Counted from the first letter of the stretch, positions 53,421-62,529 are shown. The stretch is 64,000 nucleotides of DNA from Pseudomonas sp. GD04091 (GCF_029836165.1 NZ_JAOEBG010000001.1:62001-126000), one strand, 5' to 3'. The notes: a model not told the origin generated them from the sequence alone. Numbers and translations: made by a program.

Positions 53421-54032
53421 ATGAGCACCATTCGCGAGCGCAACAAGGAACTCATCCTGCGCGCGGCCAGTGAAGAATTCGCCGACAAGGGCTTCGCCGC
53501 CACCAAGACCAGCGACATCGCGGCCAAGGCCGGGCTGCCCAAGCCGAACGTCTACTACTACTTCAAGTCGAAGGAAAACCTCTACCGCGAGGTGCTCGAG
53601 AGCATCATCGCGCCGATCATGCAGGCCTCGACGCCGTTCAACGCCGACGGCGACCCCAAGGAGGTGCTGAGCGCGTACATCCGCTCGAAGATCCGCATCT
53701 CCCGCGACCTGCCCCATGCCTCGAAAGTGTTCGCCAGTGAGATCATGCATGGCGCGCCGCACCTCTCGCCGCGGCAGGTCGAGCAGTTGAACGAACAGGC
53801 CCGGCACAACATCGAATGCATCCAGCGCTGGATCGAGCGCGGGCAGATCGCCCACGTCGATGCGCACCACCTGATGTTCAGCATCTGGGCGGCGACCCAG
53901 ACCTACGCGGATTTCGACTGGCAGATCGCCGTGGTGACCGGCAAGACCAAGCTGGCCGACAGCGACTACGACGCCGCCGCCGAGACCATCATCCGCCTGG
54001 TGCTGAAGGGCTGCGAGCCCGAGGCGGCCTGA
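53421..54032 (+). CDS. TetR-family regulator, RutR-like
   Basis: A 203-residue TetR-type regulator. The N-terminal three-helix domain contains 'SEEFADKGFAATKTSDIAAKAGLPK' split around the recognition helix LPKPNVYYYFKSKENL, with a C-terminal ligand domain resembling RutR (YcdC), including 'IWAATQTYADFDWQI'. ATG 53421 is chosen at MSTIRERNKELI. RutR senses uracil/thymine in E. coli and binds TGACCA-type palindromes. Here the nearby TGACC palindromes (xdhA, Tsx-2) are plausible targets. The effector may be a purine or pyrimidine base. Confidence 0.85.
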   Translation: MSTIRERNKELILRAASEEFADKGFAATKTSDIAAKAGLPKPNVYYYFKSKENLYREVLESIIAPIMQASTPFNADGDPKEVLSAYIRSKIRISRDLPHASKVFASEIMHGAPHLSPRQVEQLNEQARHNIECIQRWIERGQIAHVDAHHLMFSIWAATQTYADFDWQIAVVTGKTKLADSDYDAAAETIIRLVLKGCEPEAA

Positions 54033-54038
54033 CAGCGA

Positions 54039-54088
54039 CTCCCACAGGCAGTGCACGATCCCTGTGGGAGCCGGCTTGCCGGCGATGG
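54039..54088. repeat. REP element after the TetR gene
   Basis: CTCCCACAGGC and CCTGTGGGAGCCGGCTTGCC arms; the left arm is short. Confidence 0.75.
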
Positions 54089-54117
54089 GCCGCACAGCGG
54101 CCCCCGGTAACTGAGCC

Positions 54118-54558
54118 TTAAGCCGCCACCCCGCCATCCGCCGTCAACCCCACGTCCTCGATCGCACTGATCGCGCACTGCTCGTCGATATCCGACGTAT
54201 CTCCACTGATTCCCACCGAACCCAGCACCTTGCCGTCCCGATCGCGAATCAGCACCCCGCCCGGCACCGGCACCACCGGTCGCTCGCCCAGCCCGTTCAG
54301 CGCCGCGTAGAACGCCGGCCGCTGCTGCGAATCCAGCGCCAGCAGGCGCGAGCCCTTGCCCAGCGCCACCGCGCCCCAGGCCTTGCCGATCGCCACCTCC
54401 GGGCGCAGCAGGCTGGCGCCGTCCTCGCGCTGCAAGGCCAGCAAGTGCCCGCCCGCATCCAGCACCGCCACGGTCAAGGGCGCGGCGTTGATCTTGCGGC
54501 CTGCGGCGAGCGCGGCGTTCACCACGCCGACGGCGACTTTCAGGGTCAATGCGTTCAT
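54118..54558 (-). CDS. GlcG/HbpS-family (DUF336) protein
   Basis: A 146-residue single-domain protein of the GlcG/HbpS family, linked elsewhere to glycolate and glyoxylate gene clusters and, in streptomycetes, to haem binding. Signature segments are TVAVLDAGGHLLALQRED, AIGKAWGAVALG and VPGGVLIRDRDGKVLGSVGISGD. The start at 54558 has AAGAGGA upstream. Divergent from gcl across 257 bases with two TTGTATACAA sites. A redox or haem role in glyoxylate metabolism is possible but unproven. Confidence 0.88.
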   Translation of the reverse strand: MNALTLKVAVGVVNAALAAGRKINAAPLTVAVLDAGGHLLALQREDGASLLRPEVAIGKAWGAVALGKGSRLLALDSQQRPAFYAALNGLGERPVVPVPGGVLIRDRDGKVLGSVGISGDTSDIDEQCAISAIEDVGLTADGGVAA

Positions 54559-54640
54559 GAAAAGGTCCTCTTCTTGTTGTGAGAAGCCCAAAGGGCAATT
54601 GAAAACCAATAGACAGAATAGAACACAATGAAGACATGTT

Positions 54641-54650
54641 TTGTATACAA
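54641..54650. promoter_or_regulatory. TTGTATACAA operator before the GlcG-like gene
   Basis: A perfect palindrome, 83 bases before the ATG on the complement. Confidence 0.7.
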
Positions 54651-54735
54651 CATTTTGAAGCAACCCCACCAACTGCGACGAAATGCCGCTTTTCAGCGAG
54701 GTGACCGCTAAGTCGCGCCTGCCGACGAAAATGGA

Positions 54736-54765
54736 TTGACCTTTTGCGCAGAGCATGAATACACT
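54736..54765 (+). promoter_or_regulatory. Predicted gcl promoter
   Basis: TTGACC, 18 bases, TACACT. Transcription would begin near 54772, nine bases before the downstream operator. Confidence 0.5.
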
Positions 54766-54780
54766 CTGTCGCAACGCAAG

Positions 54781-54790
54781 TTGTATACAA
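54781..54790. promoter_or_regulatory. TTGTATACAA operator before gcl
   Basis: A perfect palindrome just downstream of the predicted start site, well placed for repression. Confidence 0.7.
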
Positions 54791-54815
54791 TTACAAAATC
54801 GATGAGGCACAACCC

Positions 54816-56591
54816 ATGAGCAAAATGAGAGCAATCGATGCAGCCGTTCTGGTCATGCGCCGTGAAGGTGTAGATACCGCGTTCGGCATTCCAGGGGCTG
54901 CCATCAACCCGCTGTACTCGGCCCTGAAGAAAGTCGGTGGCATCGATCACGTCCTCGCTCGCCACGTCGAAGGTGCCTCGCACATGGCCGAGGGTTACAC
55001 CCGCGCCAACCCAGGCAACATCGGTGTATGCATCGGCACTTCCGGTCCTGCCGGCACCGACATGGTCACCGGTCTGTACAGCGCCAGCGCCGACTCCATT
55101 CCGATCCTCTGCATCACCGGCCAGGCCCCGCGCGCGCGTCTGCACAAGGAAGACTTCCAGGCCGTCGACATCACCAGCATCGTCAAGCCGGTCACCAAGT
55201 GGGCCACCACCGTTCTGGAGCCAGGCCAGGTACCCTATGCCTTCCAGAAGGCCTTCTACGAAATGCGCACCGGCCGCCCGGGCCCGGTGCTGATCGACCT
55301 GCCGTTCGACGTGCAGATGGCCGAGATCGAATTCGACATCGACGCCTACGAACCGCTGCCAGTACATAAGCCACAAGCCAGCCGCGTACAGGCCGAAAAA
55401 GCCCTGGCCCTGCTCAATGACGCCGAGCGTCCGCTGCTGGTGGCCGGTGGCGGCATCATCAACGCCGACGCCAGCGACAAGCTGGTCGAGTTCGCCGAAC
55501 TGACCGGCGTGCCGGTGATCCCGACCCTGATGGGCTGGGGCACCATCCCGGACGATCACGAGCTGATGGTCGGCATGGTCGGCCTGCAGACCTCGCACCG
55601 CTACGGCAACGCCACCCTGCTCAAGTCCGACCTGGTGTTCGGTATCGGCAACCGCTGGGCCAACCGCCACACCGGCTCGGTAGACGTCTACACCGAAGGC
55701 CGCAAGTTCGTCCACGTCGACATCGAACCAACCCAGATCGGCCGCGTGTTCACCCCTGACCTCGGTATCGTTTCCGACGCCGGCAAGGCCCTGGAGGTGT
55801 TCCTCGAAGTGGCCCGCGAGTGGAAAGCCGCCGGCAAGCTGAAGTGCCGCAAGGCCTGGCTGGAAGAATGCCAGGAGCGCAAGGCCACCCTGCAACGCAA
55901 GACCCACTTCGACAACGTGCCGGTCAAGCCGCAGCGCGTATACGAAGAGATGAACCAGGTGTTCGGCAAGGACACCTGCTACGTCAGCACCATCGGTCTA
56001 TCGCAGATCGCCGGCGCGCAGTTCCTGCACGTGTACAAGCCACGCCACTGGATCAACTGCGGCCAGGCCGGCCCGCTGGGCTGGACCATTCCCGCCGCCC
56101 TGGGCGTGGTGAAGGCCGATCCGAAGCGCAAGGTCGTCGCGCTGTCCGGTGACTACGACTTCCAGTTCATGATCGAAGAGCTGGCCGTAGGCGCGCAGTT
56201 CAACCTGCCCTACGTCCACGTGCTGGTGAACAACGCCTACCTCGGCCTGATCCGCCAGGCGCAGCGTGGTTTCGACATGGATTACTGTGTACAACTGGCG
56301 TTCGAGAACATCAACTCCACCGACGCCGCCACCTATGGTGTCGATCACGTCGCCGTGGTCGAAGGCCTGGGCTGCAAAGCGCTGCGCGTGTTCGAACCGG
56401 CCGACATCGCCCCTGCCCTGCTCAAGGCGCAGAAGATGGCCGAAGAGTTCCGCGTGCCGGTGGTGGTCGAAGTGATTCTCGAGCGTGTGACCAACATTTC
56501 CATGGGCACCGAGATCAACGCGGTCAACGAGTTCGAAGACCTCGCCCTGGTCGGCAACGACGCGCCGACCGCCATCTCGCTGCTGGACTGA
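54816..56591 (+). CDS. gcl: Glyoxylate carboligase
   Basis: A 591-residue ThDP enzyme that joins two glyoxylates into tartronate semialdehyde and CO2. The active-site position usually held by Glu is Val51 in '[12 protein letters not shown]', the hallmark of Gcl. The ThDP-binding region has [15 protein letters not shown], the GDG-N-like motif. FAD and quinone-binding domain segments are retained. First gene of gcl-hyi-glxR-ttuD-pykF; strongly expressed style codon use. A GC hairpin follows before hyi. Confidence 0.97.
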   Translation: MSKMRAIDAAVLVMRREGVDTAFGIPGAAINPLYSALKKVGGIDHVLARHVEGASHMAEGYTRANPGNIGVCIGTSGPAGTDMVTGLYSASADSIPILCITGQAPRARLHKEDFQAVDITSIVKPVTKWATTVLEPGQVPYAFQKAFYEMRTGRPGPVLIDLPFDVQMAEIEFDIDAYEPLPVHKPQASRVQAEKALALLNDAERPLLVAGGGIINADASDKLVEFAELTGVPVIPTLMGWGTIPDDHELMVGMVGLQTSHRYGNATLLKSDLVFGIGNRWANRHTGSVDVYTEGRKFVHVDIEPTQIGRVFTPDLGIVSDAGKALEVFLEVAREWKAAGKLKCRKAWLEECQERKATLQRKTHFDNVPVKPQRVYEEMNQVFGKDTCYVSTIGLSQIAGAQFLHVYKPRHWINCGQAGPLGWTIPAALGVVKADPKRKVVALSGDYDFQFMIEELAVGAQFNLPYVHVLVNNAYLGLIRQAQRGFDMDYCVQLAFENINSTDAATYGVDHVAVVEGLGCKALRVFEPADIAPALLKAQKMAEEFRVPVVVEVILERVTNISMGTEINAVNEFEDLALVGNDAPTAISLLD

Positions 56592-56601
56592 TCGCCTGAC
56601 G

Positions 56602-56622
56602 CCCCCGCGCCTTGCGCGGGGG
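56602..56622 (+). terminator. GC-rich hairpin between gcl and hyi
   Basis: CCCCCGCGC / GCGCGGGGG with a three-base loop, no T-run. It may protect the upstream gcl mRNA or reduce read-through into hyi. Confidence 0.55.
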
Positions 56623-56645
56623 TATTCAACGCAAGGAGACGACTT

Positions 56646-57428
56646 ATGCCTCGCTTCGCCGCCAACCTGTCCATGCTGTTCACCGAACAGGACTTCCTGG
56701 CCCGCTTCAAGGCCGCCGCCGACGCTGGCTTCAGCGGCGTCGAATACCTCTTCCCCTACGATTTCAGCGCCGCCGAGATCAAGCAGCAGCTCGACGCCCA
56801 CGGCCTGACCCAGGTGCTGTTCAACCTCCCCGCTGGCGACTGGGCCAAGGGTGAGCGCGGCATCACCTGCCACCCGGACCGTGTCGAAGAATTCCGCGCC
56901 GGCGTCGACAAGGCCATCGAGTACGCCAAGGTCCTGGGCAACACCCAGGTCAACGCCCTGGCCGGCATCCGCCCCGAAGGCCTGGACTGCGCGACCGTGC
57001 GCAAGACCTTCGTCGAAAACCTGCGCTACGCCGCCGACAAGCTCAAGGCCGCCGGAATCCGCCTGGTCATGGAAATGATCAACACCCGCGACATCCCCGG
57101 CTTCTACCTGAACACCACGAAACAGGCCCTGGAAATCCAGGCCGAAGTCGGCAGCGACAACCTGTTCCTGCAGTACGACATCTATCACATGCAGATTATG
57201 GAAGGTGACCTGGCGCGCACCCTGGAAACCAACCTGAAGCTGATCAACCACGTGCAGCTGGCCGACAACCCGGGCCGTCACGAACCGGGCACCGGCGAGA
57301 TCAACTACCGCTTCCTGTTCGAGCATCTGGACCGTATCGGCTACCAGGGCTGGGTGGGCGCGGAGTACAAGCCCAAGACCACCACTGAAGCCGGCCTGGG
57401 CTGGCTGAAGACCCACAACGCAATTTAA
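56646..57428 (+). CDS. hyi: Hydroxypyruvate isomerase
   Basis: A 260-residue TIM-barrel isomerase of the AP-endonuclease-2 like sugar isomerase family, interconverting hydroxypyruvate and tartronate semialdehyde. Visible: MPRFAANLSMLFTEQDFLAR, GVEYLFPYDF, 'VMEMINTRDIPGFYL' and 'QYDIYHMQIMEGDL' with metal-binding His and Glu, and 'EYKPKTTTEAGLGWL' at the end. AAGGAGACG precedes the ATG. Between gcl and glxR, as in E. coli. Confidence 0.95.
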   Translation: MPRFAANLSMLFTEQDFLARFKAAADAGFSGVEYLFPYDFSAAEIKQQLDAHGLTQVLFNLPAGDWAKGERGITCHPDRVEEFRAGVDKAIEYAKVLGNTQVNALAGIRPEGLDCATVRKTFVENLRYAADKLKAAGIRLVMEMINTRDIPGFYLNTTKQALEIQAEVGSDNLFLQYDIYHMQIMEGDLARTLETNLKLINHVQLADNPGRHEPGTGEINYRFLFEHLDRIGYQGWVGAEYKPKTTTEAGLGWLKTHNAI

Positions 57429-57445
57429 GTGGCCACGCAGGACAG

Positions 57446-57563
57446 TTGTAGGAGCGGCCTTGTGTCGCGAAAGGGCTGCGCAGCAGCCCCGGCAATCTTC
57501 CTGACTGGCTGAGATCGTGGGGCCGCTTCGCGCCCCAATCGCGACACAAGGCCGCTCCTACAG
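57446..57563. repeat. REP inverted pair between hyi and glxR
   Basis: The arms GTAGGAGCGGCCTTGTGTCG and CGACACAAGGCCGCTCCTAC enclose two smaller GGGCTGC/GCAGCCC-type boxes. Confidence 0.88.
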
Positions 57564-57606
57564 GGGTCTTGTCGCCTGTTCATACAAATACAAGAGGCAC
57601 AATCTC

Positions 57607-58500
57607 ATGGCTAAAATCGGCTTCCTCGGCACCGGCATCATGGGCAAGCCCATGGCCCAGAACCTGCAAAAAGCAGGTCACAGCATCTTCGTCTCCACCC
57701 ACCACGACGCAGCCCCGGCCGACCTGATCGCCGCAGGCGCCGTGGCCCTGGCCAACCCGAAGGAGGTGGTTCAGGAGGCCGAGTTCATCATCGTCATGGT
57801 TCCGGACACCCCGCAGGTCGAAAGCGTCCTGTTCGGTGACAACGGCGTCGCCGAAGGCGTGGGCCCGAACAAGGTGGTGATCGACATGAGCTCGATCTCC
57901 CCTACCGCCACCAAGGCCTTCGCCGAGAAAATCAAGGCCACCGGCGCGGCGTACCTGGACGCCCCGGTGTCCGGCGGCGAAGTCGGCGCCAAGGCCGGCA
58001 CCCTGAGCATCATGGTCGGTGGCTGCCCGAAAGCCTTCGAGCGCGCCTTGCCACTGTTCGAAGCCATGGGCAAGAACATTACCCGCGTCGGCGGCAACGG
58101 TGACGGCCAGACCGCCAAGGTCGCCAACCAGATCATCGTCGCCCTGAACATCCAGGCCGTCGGCGAAGCCCTGCTGTTCGCCGCCAAGAACGGCGCGGAC
58201 CCAGCCAAGGTGCGTGAGGCACTGATGGGCGGCTTCGCTTCCTCGAAGATCCTCGAAGTGCATGCCGAGCGCATGATCAAGGGCACCTTCGACCCGGGCT
58301 TCCGCATCAACCTGCACCAGAAGGACCTGAACCTGGCCCTGCAGGGCGCCAAGGAACTGGGCATCAACCTGCCCAACACCTCCAACGCCCAGCAAGTGTT
58401 CAGCACCTGCGTGGCGCTGGGCGGCGGCAACTGGGACCACTCGGCGCTGATCAAGGGCCTGGAGCACATGGCCAACTTCTCGATCCGCGACGACAAGTGA
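57607..58500 (+). CDS. glxR: Tartronate semialdehyde reductase
   Basis: A 297-residue beta-hydroxyacid dehydrogenase that reduces tartronate semialdehyde to D-glycerate with NAD(P)H. Cofactor motif GFLGTGIMGKPMAQNL (residues 5-20), substrate motif DAPVSGGEVGAKAGTL, catalytic Lys in 'GDGQTAKVANQI', and the tail 'KDLNLALQGAKELGI'. ATG 57607 starts the cofactor fold directly. REP elements flank the gene on both sides. Confidence 0.95.
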   Translation: MAKIGFLGTGIMGKPMAQNLQKAGHSIFVSTHHDAAPADLIAAGAVALANPKEVVQEAEFIIVMVPDTPQVESVLFGDNGVAEGVGPNKVVIDMSSISPTATKAFAEKIKATGAAYLDAPVSGGEVGAKAGTLSIMVGGCPKAFERALPLFEAMGKNITRVGGNGDGQTAKVANQIIVALNIQAVGEALLFAAKNGADPAKVREALMGGFASSKILEVHAERMIKGTFDPGFRINLHQKDLNLALQGAKELGINLPNTSNAQQVFSTCVALGGGNWDHSALIKGLEHMANFSIRDDK

Positions 58501-58509
58501 TTTGAATTC

Positions 58510-58614
58510 CGGGGCTGCTGCGCAGCCCTTTCGCGACACAAGGCCGCTCCTACAGGCGGTACGCAATCCCTGTAGGAGCGGCCTTGTGTCGCGAAAGGGG
58601 CGCAAAGCGCCCCC
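58510..58614. repeat. REP inverted pair after glxR
   Basis: Two CGACACAAGGCCGCTCCTAC-type arms in opposite orientation with flanking GGGGCTGC and GGGGCGC boxes. Confidence 0.88.
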
Positions 58615-58639
58615 ACGATTCCAGATCCAACACCGCTGA

Positions 58640-58724
58640 ACCTGCAACCACAGGTCCAGTGGTGACCCCGAGCAACACCCGCCCCTGGTTCGGCCTGCAC
58701 GGAGGCAGTTCCAGGGGCGTTTTC
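58640..58724 (+). promoter_or_regulatory. Attenuator-like leader before ttuD
   Basis: Two mutually exclusive hairpins share bases: ACCTG/CAGGT (58640-58655) and ACCAC/GTGGT (58647-58663). They precede a strong intrinsic terminator, CGCCCCTGG / CCAGGGGCG (58680-58719) followed by TTTT, that ends 36 bases before ttuD. The layout is that of a transcription attenuator. Confidence 0.6.
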
Positions 58725-58759
58725 GATTTTGCAGAACAACAAGAACCTGGGAGCCTGCC

Positions 58760-60034
58760 ATGTCGGTCGATCCACAAAAACTCCTGCGCGAGCTGTTCGA
58801 CACAGCCATCGCCGCCGCCCACCCCCGTCAGGTCCTCGAACCTTACCTGCCCGCCGATCGCAGTGGTCGGGTCATCGTCATCGGCGCCGGCAAGGCCGCC
58901 GCCGCCATGGCCGAAGTGGTCGAGAAGAGCTGGCAGGGTGAAGTCTGCGGACTGGTCGTCACCCGCTACGGCCATGGCGCCAGCTGCCAGAAGATCGAGG
59001 TGGTCGAAGCCGCCCACCCGGTCCCCGACGCCGCAGGCCTGGCCGTGGCCAAGCGCGTGCTCGACCTGGTCAGCGACCTGAACGAAGACGACCGCGTCAT
59101 CTTCCTGCTGTCCGGCGGCGGTTCCGCCCTGCTGGCATTGCCCGCCGAGGGCCTGACCCTGGCCGACAAGCAGCAGATCAACAAGGCCCTGCTGAAATCC
59201 GGCGCCACCATCGGCGAGATGAACTGCGTGCGCAAGCACCTCTCGGCGATCAAGGGCGGCCGCCTGGCCAAGGCCTGCTGGCCGGCCACCGTCTACACCT
59301 ACGCGATTTCCGACGTGCCCGGCGACCTTGCCACGGTCATCGCCTCCGGCCCTACCGTGGCCGACCCGAGCACCTGCGCCGATGCCCTGGCGATCATCAA
59401 GCGCTACAACATCGACGCGCCCAAGGCCGTCATCGACTGGCTCAACAACCCGGCTTCCGAGACCGTAAAGGCCGATGACCCGGCCCTGGCCCGCAGCCAC
59501 TTCCAGCTGATCGCAAGGCCCCAGCAGTCGCTGGAGGCCGCCGCGGTGAAAGCTCGCCAGGCCGGCTTCAGCCCGCTGATCCTCGGTGACCTGGAAGGCG
59601 AGTCGCGCGAGGTGGCCAAGGTGCATGCCGGCATCGCCCGGCAGATCGTCCTGCATGGCCAGCCGCTGAAGGCCCCCTGCGTGATCCTCTCCGGCGGCGA
59701 GACCACCGTCACCGTGCGCGGCAACGGCCGTGGCGGGCGCAACGCCGAGTTCCTGCTCAGCCTCACCGAGAACCTCAAGGGCCTGCCCGGCGTGTACGCC
59801 CTGGCCGGCGACACCGACGGCATCGATGGCTCGGAGGACAACGCCGGCGCCTTCATGACCCCGGACAGCCACGCCCGCGCCGAGGCCCTGGGCCTGTCGG
59901 CCAGTGATGAGCTGGACAACAACAACGGCTATGGCTACTTCGCCGCGCTCGACGCACTGATCGTCACCGAGCCGACCCGCACCAACGTCAACGACTTCCG
60001 CGCCATCCTGATCCTCGAGACTCCGCAATCATGA
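58760..60034 (+). CDS. ttuD: Glycerate 2-kinase / hydroxypyruvate reductase (MOFRL family)
   Basis: A 424-residue enzyme with the glycerate kinase fold: 'VIVIGAGKAAAAMAE' near residue 35, 'FLLSGGGSALLALP', and a C-terminal MOFRL domain with 'LAGDTDGIDGSEDNAG'. Members phosphorylate D-glycerate to 2-phosphoglycerate; some annotate this family as hydroxypyruvate reductase. The pathway context favours the kinase, since pykF follows directly and overlaps by four bases (ATGA). Downstream of an attenuator-like leader. Confidence 0.93.
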   Translation: MSVDPQKLLRELFDTAIAAAHPRQVLEPYLPADRSGRVIVIGAGKAAAAMAEVVEKSWQGEVCGLVVTRYGHGASCQKIEVVEAAHPVPDAAGLAVAKRVLDLVSDLNEDDRVIFLLSGGGSALLALPAEGLTLADKQQINKALLKSGATIGEMNCVRKHLSAIKGGRLAKACWPATVYTYAISDVPGDLATVIASGPTVADPSTCADALAIIKRYNIDAPKAVIDWLNNPASETVKADDPALARSHFQLIARPQQSLEAAAVKARQAGFSPLILGDLEGESREVAKVHAGIARQIVLHGQPLKAPCVILSGGETTVTVRGNGRGGRNAEFLLSLTENLKGLPGVYALAGDTDGIDGSEDNAGAFMTPDSHARAEALGLSASDELDNNNGYGYFAALDALIVTEPTRTNVNDFRAILILETPQS

Positions 60035-61446
60035 CGCCTGATAAAAAAGTGAAAATCCTCGCCACCCTCGGGCCTGCGATCAAAGGCATCGATGACATCC
60101 GCCAGCTGGTCGAGGCCGGGGTGAACATCTTCCGTCTCAACTTCAGCCACGGCGAACACGCCGACCACGCCCTGCGCTACCAGTGGATCCGCGAAGTCGA
60201 GCAACAGCTGAACTACCCGCTGGGCATCCTCATGGACCTGCAGGGGCCGAAGCTTCGCGTCGGCCGCTTCGCCGAAGGCAAGGTCCAGCTGCAACGCGGC
60301 CAGGCCCTGCGCCTGGACCTGGACACCACCCCGGGTGACAGCCGCCGGGTCAACCTGCCTCACCCGGAGATCATCGCCGCGCTGCAACCGGGCATGGACC
60401 TGCTGCTGGACGACGGCAAGCTGCGCCTGCGGGTGACCGCCAAGCACAGCGACGCCATCGACACCGAAGTGCTGGCCGGTGGCGAGCTGTCCGACCGCAA
60501 GGGGGTCAACGTGCCCCAGGCGGTGCTCGACCTCTCCCCGCTCACCGAGAAGGACCGCCGCGACCTGGCCTTCGGCCTGGAGCTGGGCGTGGACTGGGTG
60601 GCGCTGTCGTTCGTCCAACGCCCCGAGGACATCCTCGAGGCACGTCAGCTGATCGGCGACCGTGCCTACCTGATGGCCAAGATCGAGAAACCCTCGGCGG
60701 TCGAGCAGTTGCAGGCCATCGCCGAGCTGTCCGACGCGATCATGGTCGCCCGTGGCGACCTGGGCGTGGAAGTGCCGGCCGAGAGCGTGCCGCAGATCCA
60801 GAAACGCATCATCGGCACCTGTCGCCAACTGGGCAAACCGGTGGTGGTGGCCACCCAGATGCTCGAGTCCATGCGTTTCTCCCCTGCCCCGACCCGCGCC
60901 GAAGTCACCGACGTGGCCAACGCCGTGGCCGAAGGCGCCGACGCGGTGATGCTGTCGGCCGAGACCGCCTCGGGCGACTACCCGCTGGAAGCGGTGCAGA
61001 TGATGAGCAAGATCATCCGCCAGGTGGAGAACGGCCCGGACTACCAGGCCCAGCTCGATGTCGGCCGGCCCAAGGCCGAGGCCACCGTGTCGGACGCCAT
61101 CAGCTGCGCGATCCGGCGCATCAGCGGCATCCTGCCGGTAGCGGTGCTGGTCAACTACAGCGAGTCGGGGGCCTCGACCCTGCGTGCCGCCCGCGAGCGG
61201 CCACGGGCGCCGATCCTCAACCTGACGCCGAACCTGCGGACCGCTCGCCGCCTGAGCGTGACCTGGGGCGTGCACTCGGTGGTCAACGACCGCCTGCGCC
61301 AGGTCGACGAAGTCGTCTCCACGGCGCTGGAGATCGCCCAGGCCCAAGGCATGGCCGGCCGTGGCGACACGTTGCTGATCACCGCCGGTGTGCCTTTCGG
61401 CAAGCCGGGTTCGACTAATACGCTGCGGATCGAGACCTTGGTCTGA
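60031..61446 (+). CDS. pykF: Pyruvate kinase
   Basis: A 471-residue pyruvate kinase. Substrate and metal motifs are KILATLGPA, 'IFRLNFSHGEHADH', 'ILMDLQGPKLRVG', the 'MVARGDLGVEVP' active-site segment, 'KPVVVATQMLESM' and 'DVANAVAEGADAVMLSAETASGDYP' in shortened form. The C-domain has the FBP-type region. It turns the phosphoenolpyruvate derived from 2-phosphoglycerate into pyruvate and ATP, closing the glyoxylate route. Translationally coupled to ttuD. Confidence 0.96.
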   Translation: MTPDKKVKILATLGPAIKGIDDIRQLVEAGVNIFRLNFSHGEHADHALRYQWIREVEQQLNYPLGILMDLQGPKLRVGRFAEGKVQLQRGQALRLDLDTTPGDSRRVNLPHPEIIAALQPGMDLLLDDGKLRLRVTAKHSDAIDTEVLAGGELSDRKGVNVPQAVLDLSPLTEKDRRDLAFGLELGVDWVALSFVQRPEDILEARQLIGDRAYLMAKIEKPSAVEQLQAIAELSDAIMVARGDLGVEVPAESVPQIQKRIIGTCRQLGKPVVVATQMLESMRFSPAPTRAEVTDVANAVAEGADAVMLSAETASGDYPLEAVQMMSKIIRQVENGPDYQAQLDVGRPKAEATVSDAISCAIRRISGILPVAVLVNYSESGASTLRAARERPRAPILNLTPNLRTARRLSVTWGVHSVVNDRLRQVDEVVSTALEIAQAQGMAGRGDTLLITAGVPFGKPGSTNTLRIETLV

Positions 61447-61454
61447 GATCGCCG

Positions 61455-61573
61455 GGGGCGCTCTGCGCCCCTTTCGCGACACAAGGCCGCTCCCACAGGG
61501 ATCAAACCCAGGCATGAATACACGATCCCTGTGGGAGCGGCCTTGTGTCGCGATTGGAGGGCGCAGCCCTCCC
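61455..61573. repeat. REP inverted pair after pykF
   Basis: CGACACAAGGCCGCTCCCAC and GTGGGAGCGGCCTTGTGTCG arms, flanked by GGGGCGC and GGAGGGC boxes. Confidence 0.88.
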
Positions 61574-61653
61574 CGTACACCGCTACAACAGAACTGCGGA
61601 AAACCGAGGCCCAAAGAGGCCCACCGCTCCCCCACCCACCTTACCGACTGCCC

Positions 61654-62529
61654 ATGTACACCAAGAATTTCGTCAACCCGTGCCCCGACTGGGCCACGGC
61701 TTTGCTCAACGGCTTCAGCCAGGTGCTGCTGCTGCGCAATCCCCTGTGCGGCCTGTGCTGCCTGTTGGCCATCCTGCTGACCGCGCCGAACCTGGTCGGC
61801 GGCGCCTTGCTCGGCGCCCTCGCCGGCCTGCTCACCGCCCAGCGCCGTGGCTACGACCGCACCGACCGGCAGGCTGGGCTGTACTGCTACAACGGCGTGC
61901 TGATCGGCATCCTGATCAGCGCCGTGCTGCCCTGGTCGGCCATCCTGCCGCCGCTGATCATCGCCGCCGGTGGCCTGTCGAGCATGCTCACCCACCAATG
62001 GCGCAAGCGCGGCGGCAAGCTGCTGATCGCCTACACCGCGCCATTCGTGCTGCTCGGCTGGGCCGCCCTGCTGCTGGCCGAGCCCTCGACCAGTCACCAC
62101 GTCGAGGCCGATCCGGTGTACGCCCTGCTGCGCGGCGTCGGGCAGATCTTCCTGCTCGACAAGCCCATGGCTGGCCTGCTGATCGTGGTCGGCATGTACA
62201 TCGCCAACCCCTATGCCGCCACCTGGGCTGTCATCGGTTCGGCGATCGGTGGCGGAGTCGCGCTGCTGGCCGGCGAGACGCAGGCAGTCTGGCTGGGGCT
62301 GTACGGCTTCAATGCGGCCCTGGCGGCGCTGGCCTTCAGTCGCCAGGGCGAAAAGCCGTGGCTCACCCTGCTCGCCATCGCTTGTGCCCTGTTGCTGCAA
62401 CCGCTGTTCAACCTGCTGCCGATTGCCGGGCTCACCGCGCCTTTCGTCACGGCGTGCTGGCTCATGCACCTGGGCAATCATCTGGTCCAGCTCAATCAAC
62501 GCCGCAACGCCCCTCGCTTGCACAGCTGA
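61654..62529 (+). CDS. Urea transporter (UT family)
   Basis: A 291-residue inner-membrane protein with about ten helices, of the SLC14-like urea transporter family. Two pseudo-repeats are visible, each starting with a helix like 'LLNGFSQVLLLRNPLCGLCC' and 'LRGVGQIFLLDKPMAGLLI', followed by a 'YNGVLIGIL' or 'FNAALAALA' selectivity motif. The start ATG 61654 lacks a good ribosome site; longer frames lie in a REP. It would move urea produced by AllA; no urease genes are in view. Confidence 0.9.
   Translation: MYTKNFVNPCPDWATALLNGFSQVLLLRNPLCGLCCLLAILLTAPNLVGGALLGALAGLLTAQRRGYDRTDRQAGLYCYNGVLIGILISAVLPWSAILPPLIIAAGGLSSMLTHQWRKRGGKLLIAYTAPFVLLGWAALLLAEPSTSHHVEADPVYALLRGVGQIFLLDKPMAGLLIVVGMYIANPYAATWAVIGSAIGGGVALLAGETQAVWLGLYGFNAALAALAFSRQGEKPWLTLLAIACALLLQPLFNLLPIAGLTAPFVTACWLMHLGNHLVQLNQRRNAPRLHS

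Noticed and set aside
56281..56296. TGTGTACAAC within gcl as a further operator
   Set aside because: It is inside coding sequence with an imperfect match and can be explained by the codons present.
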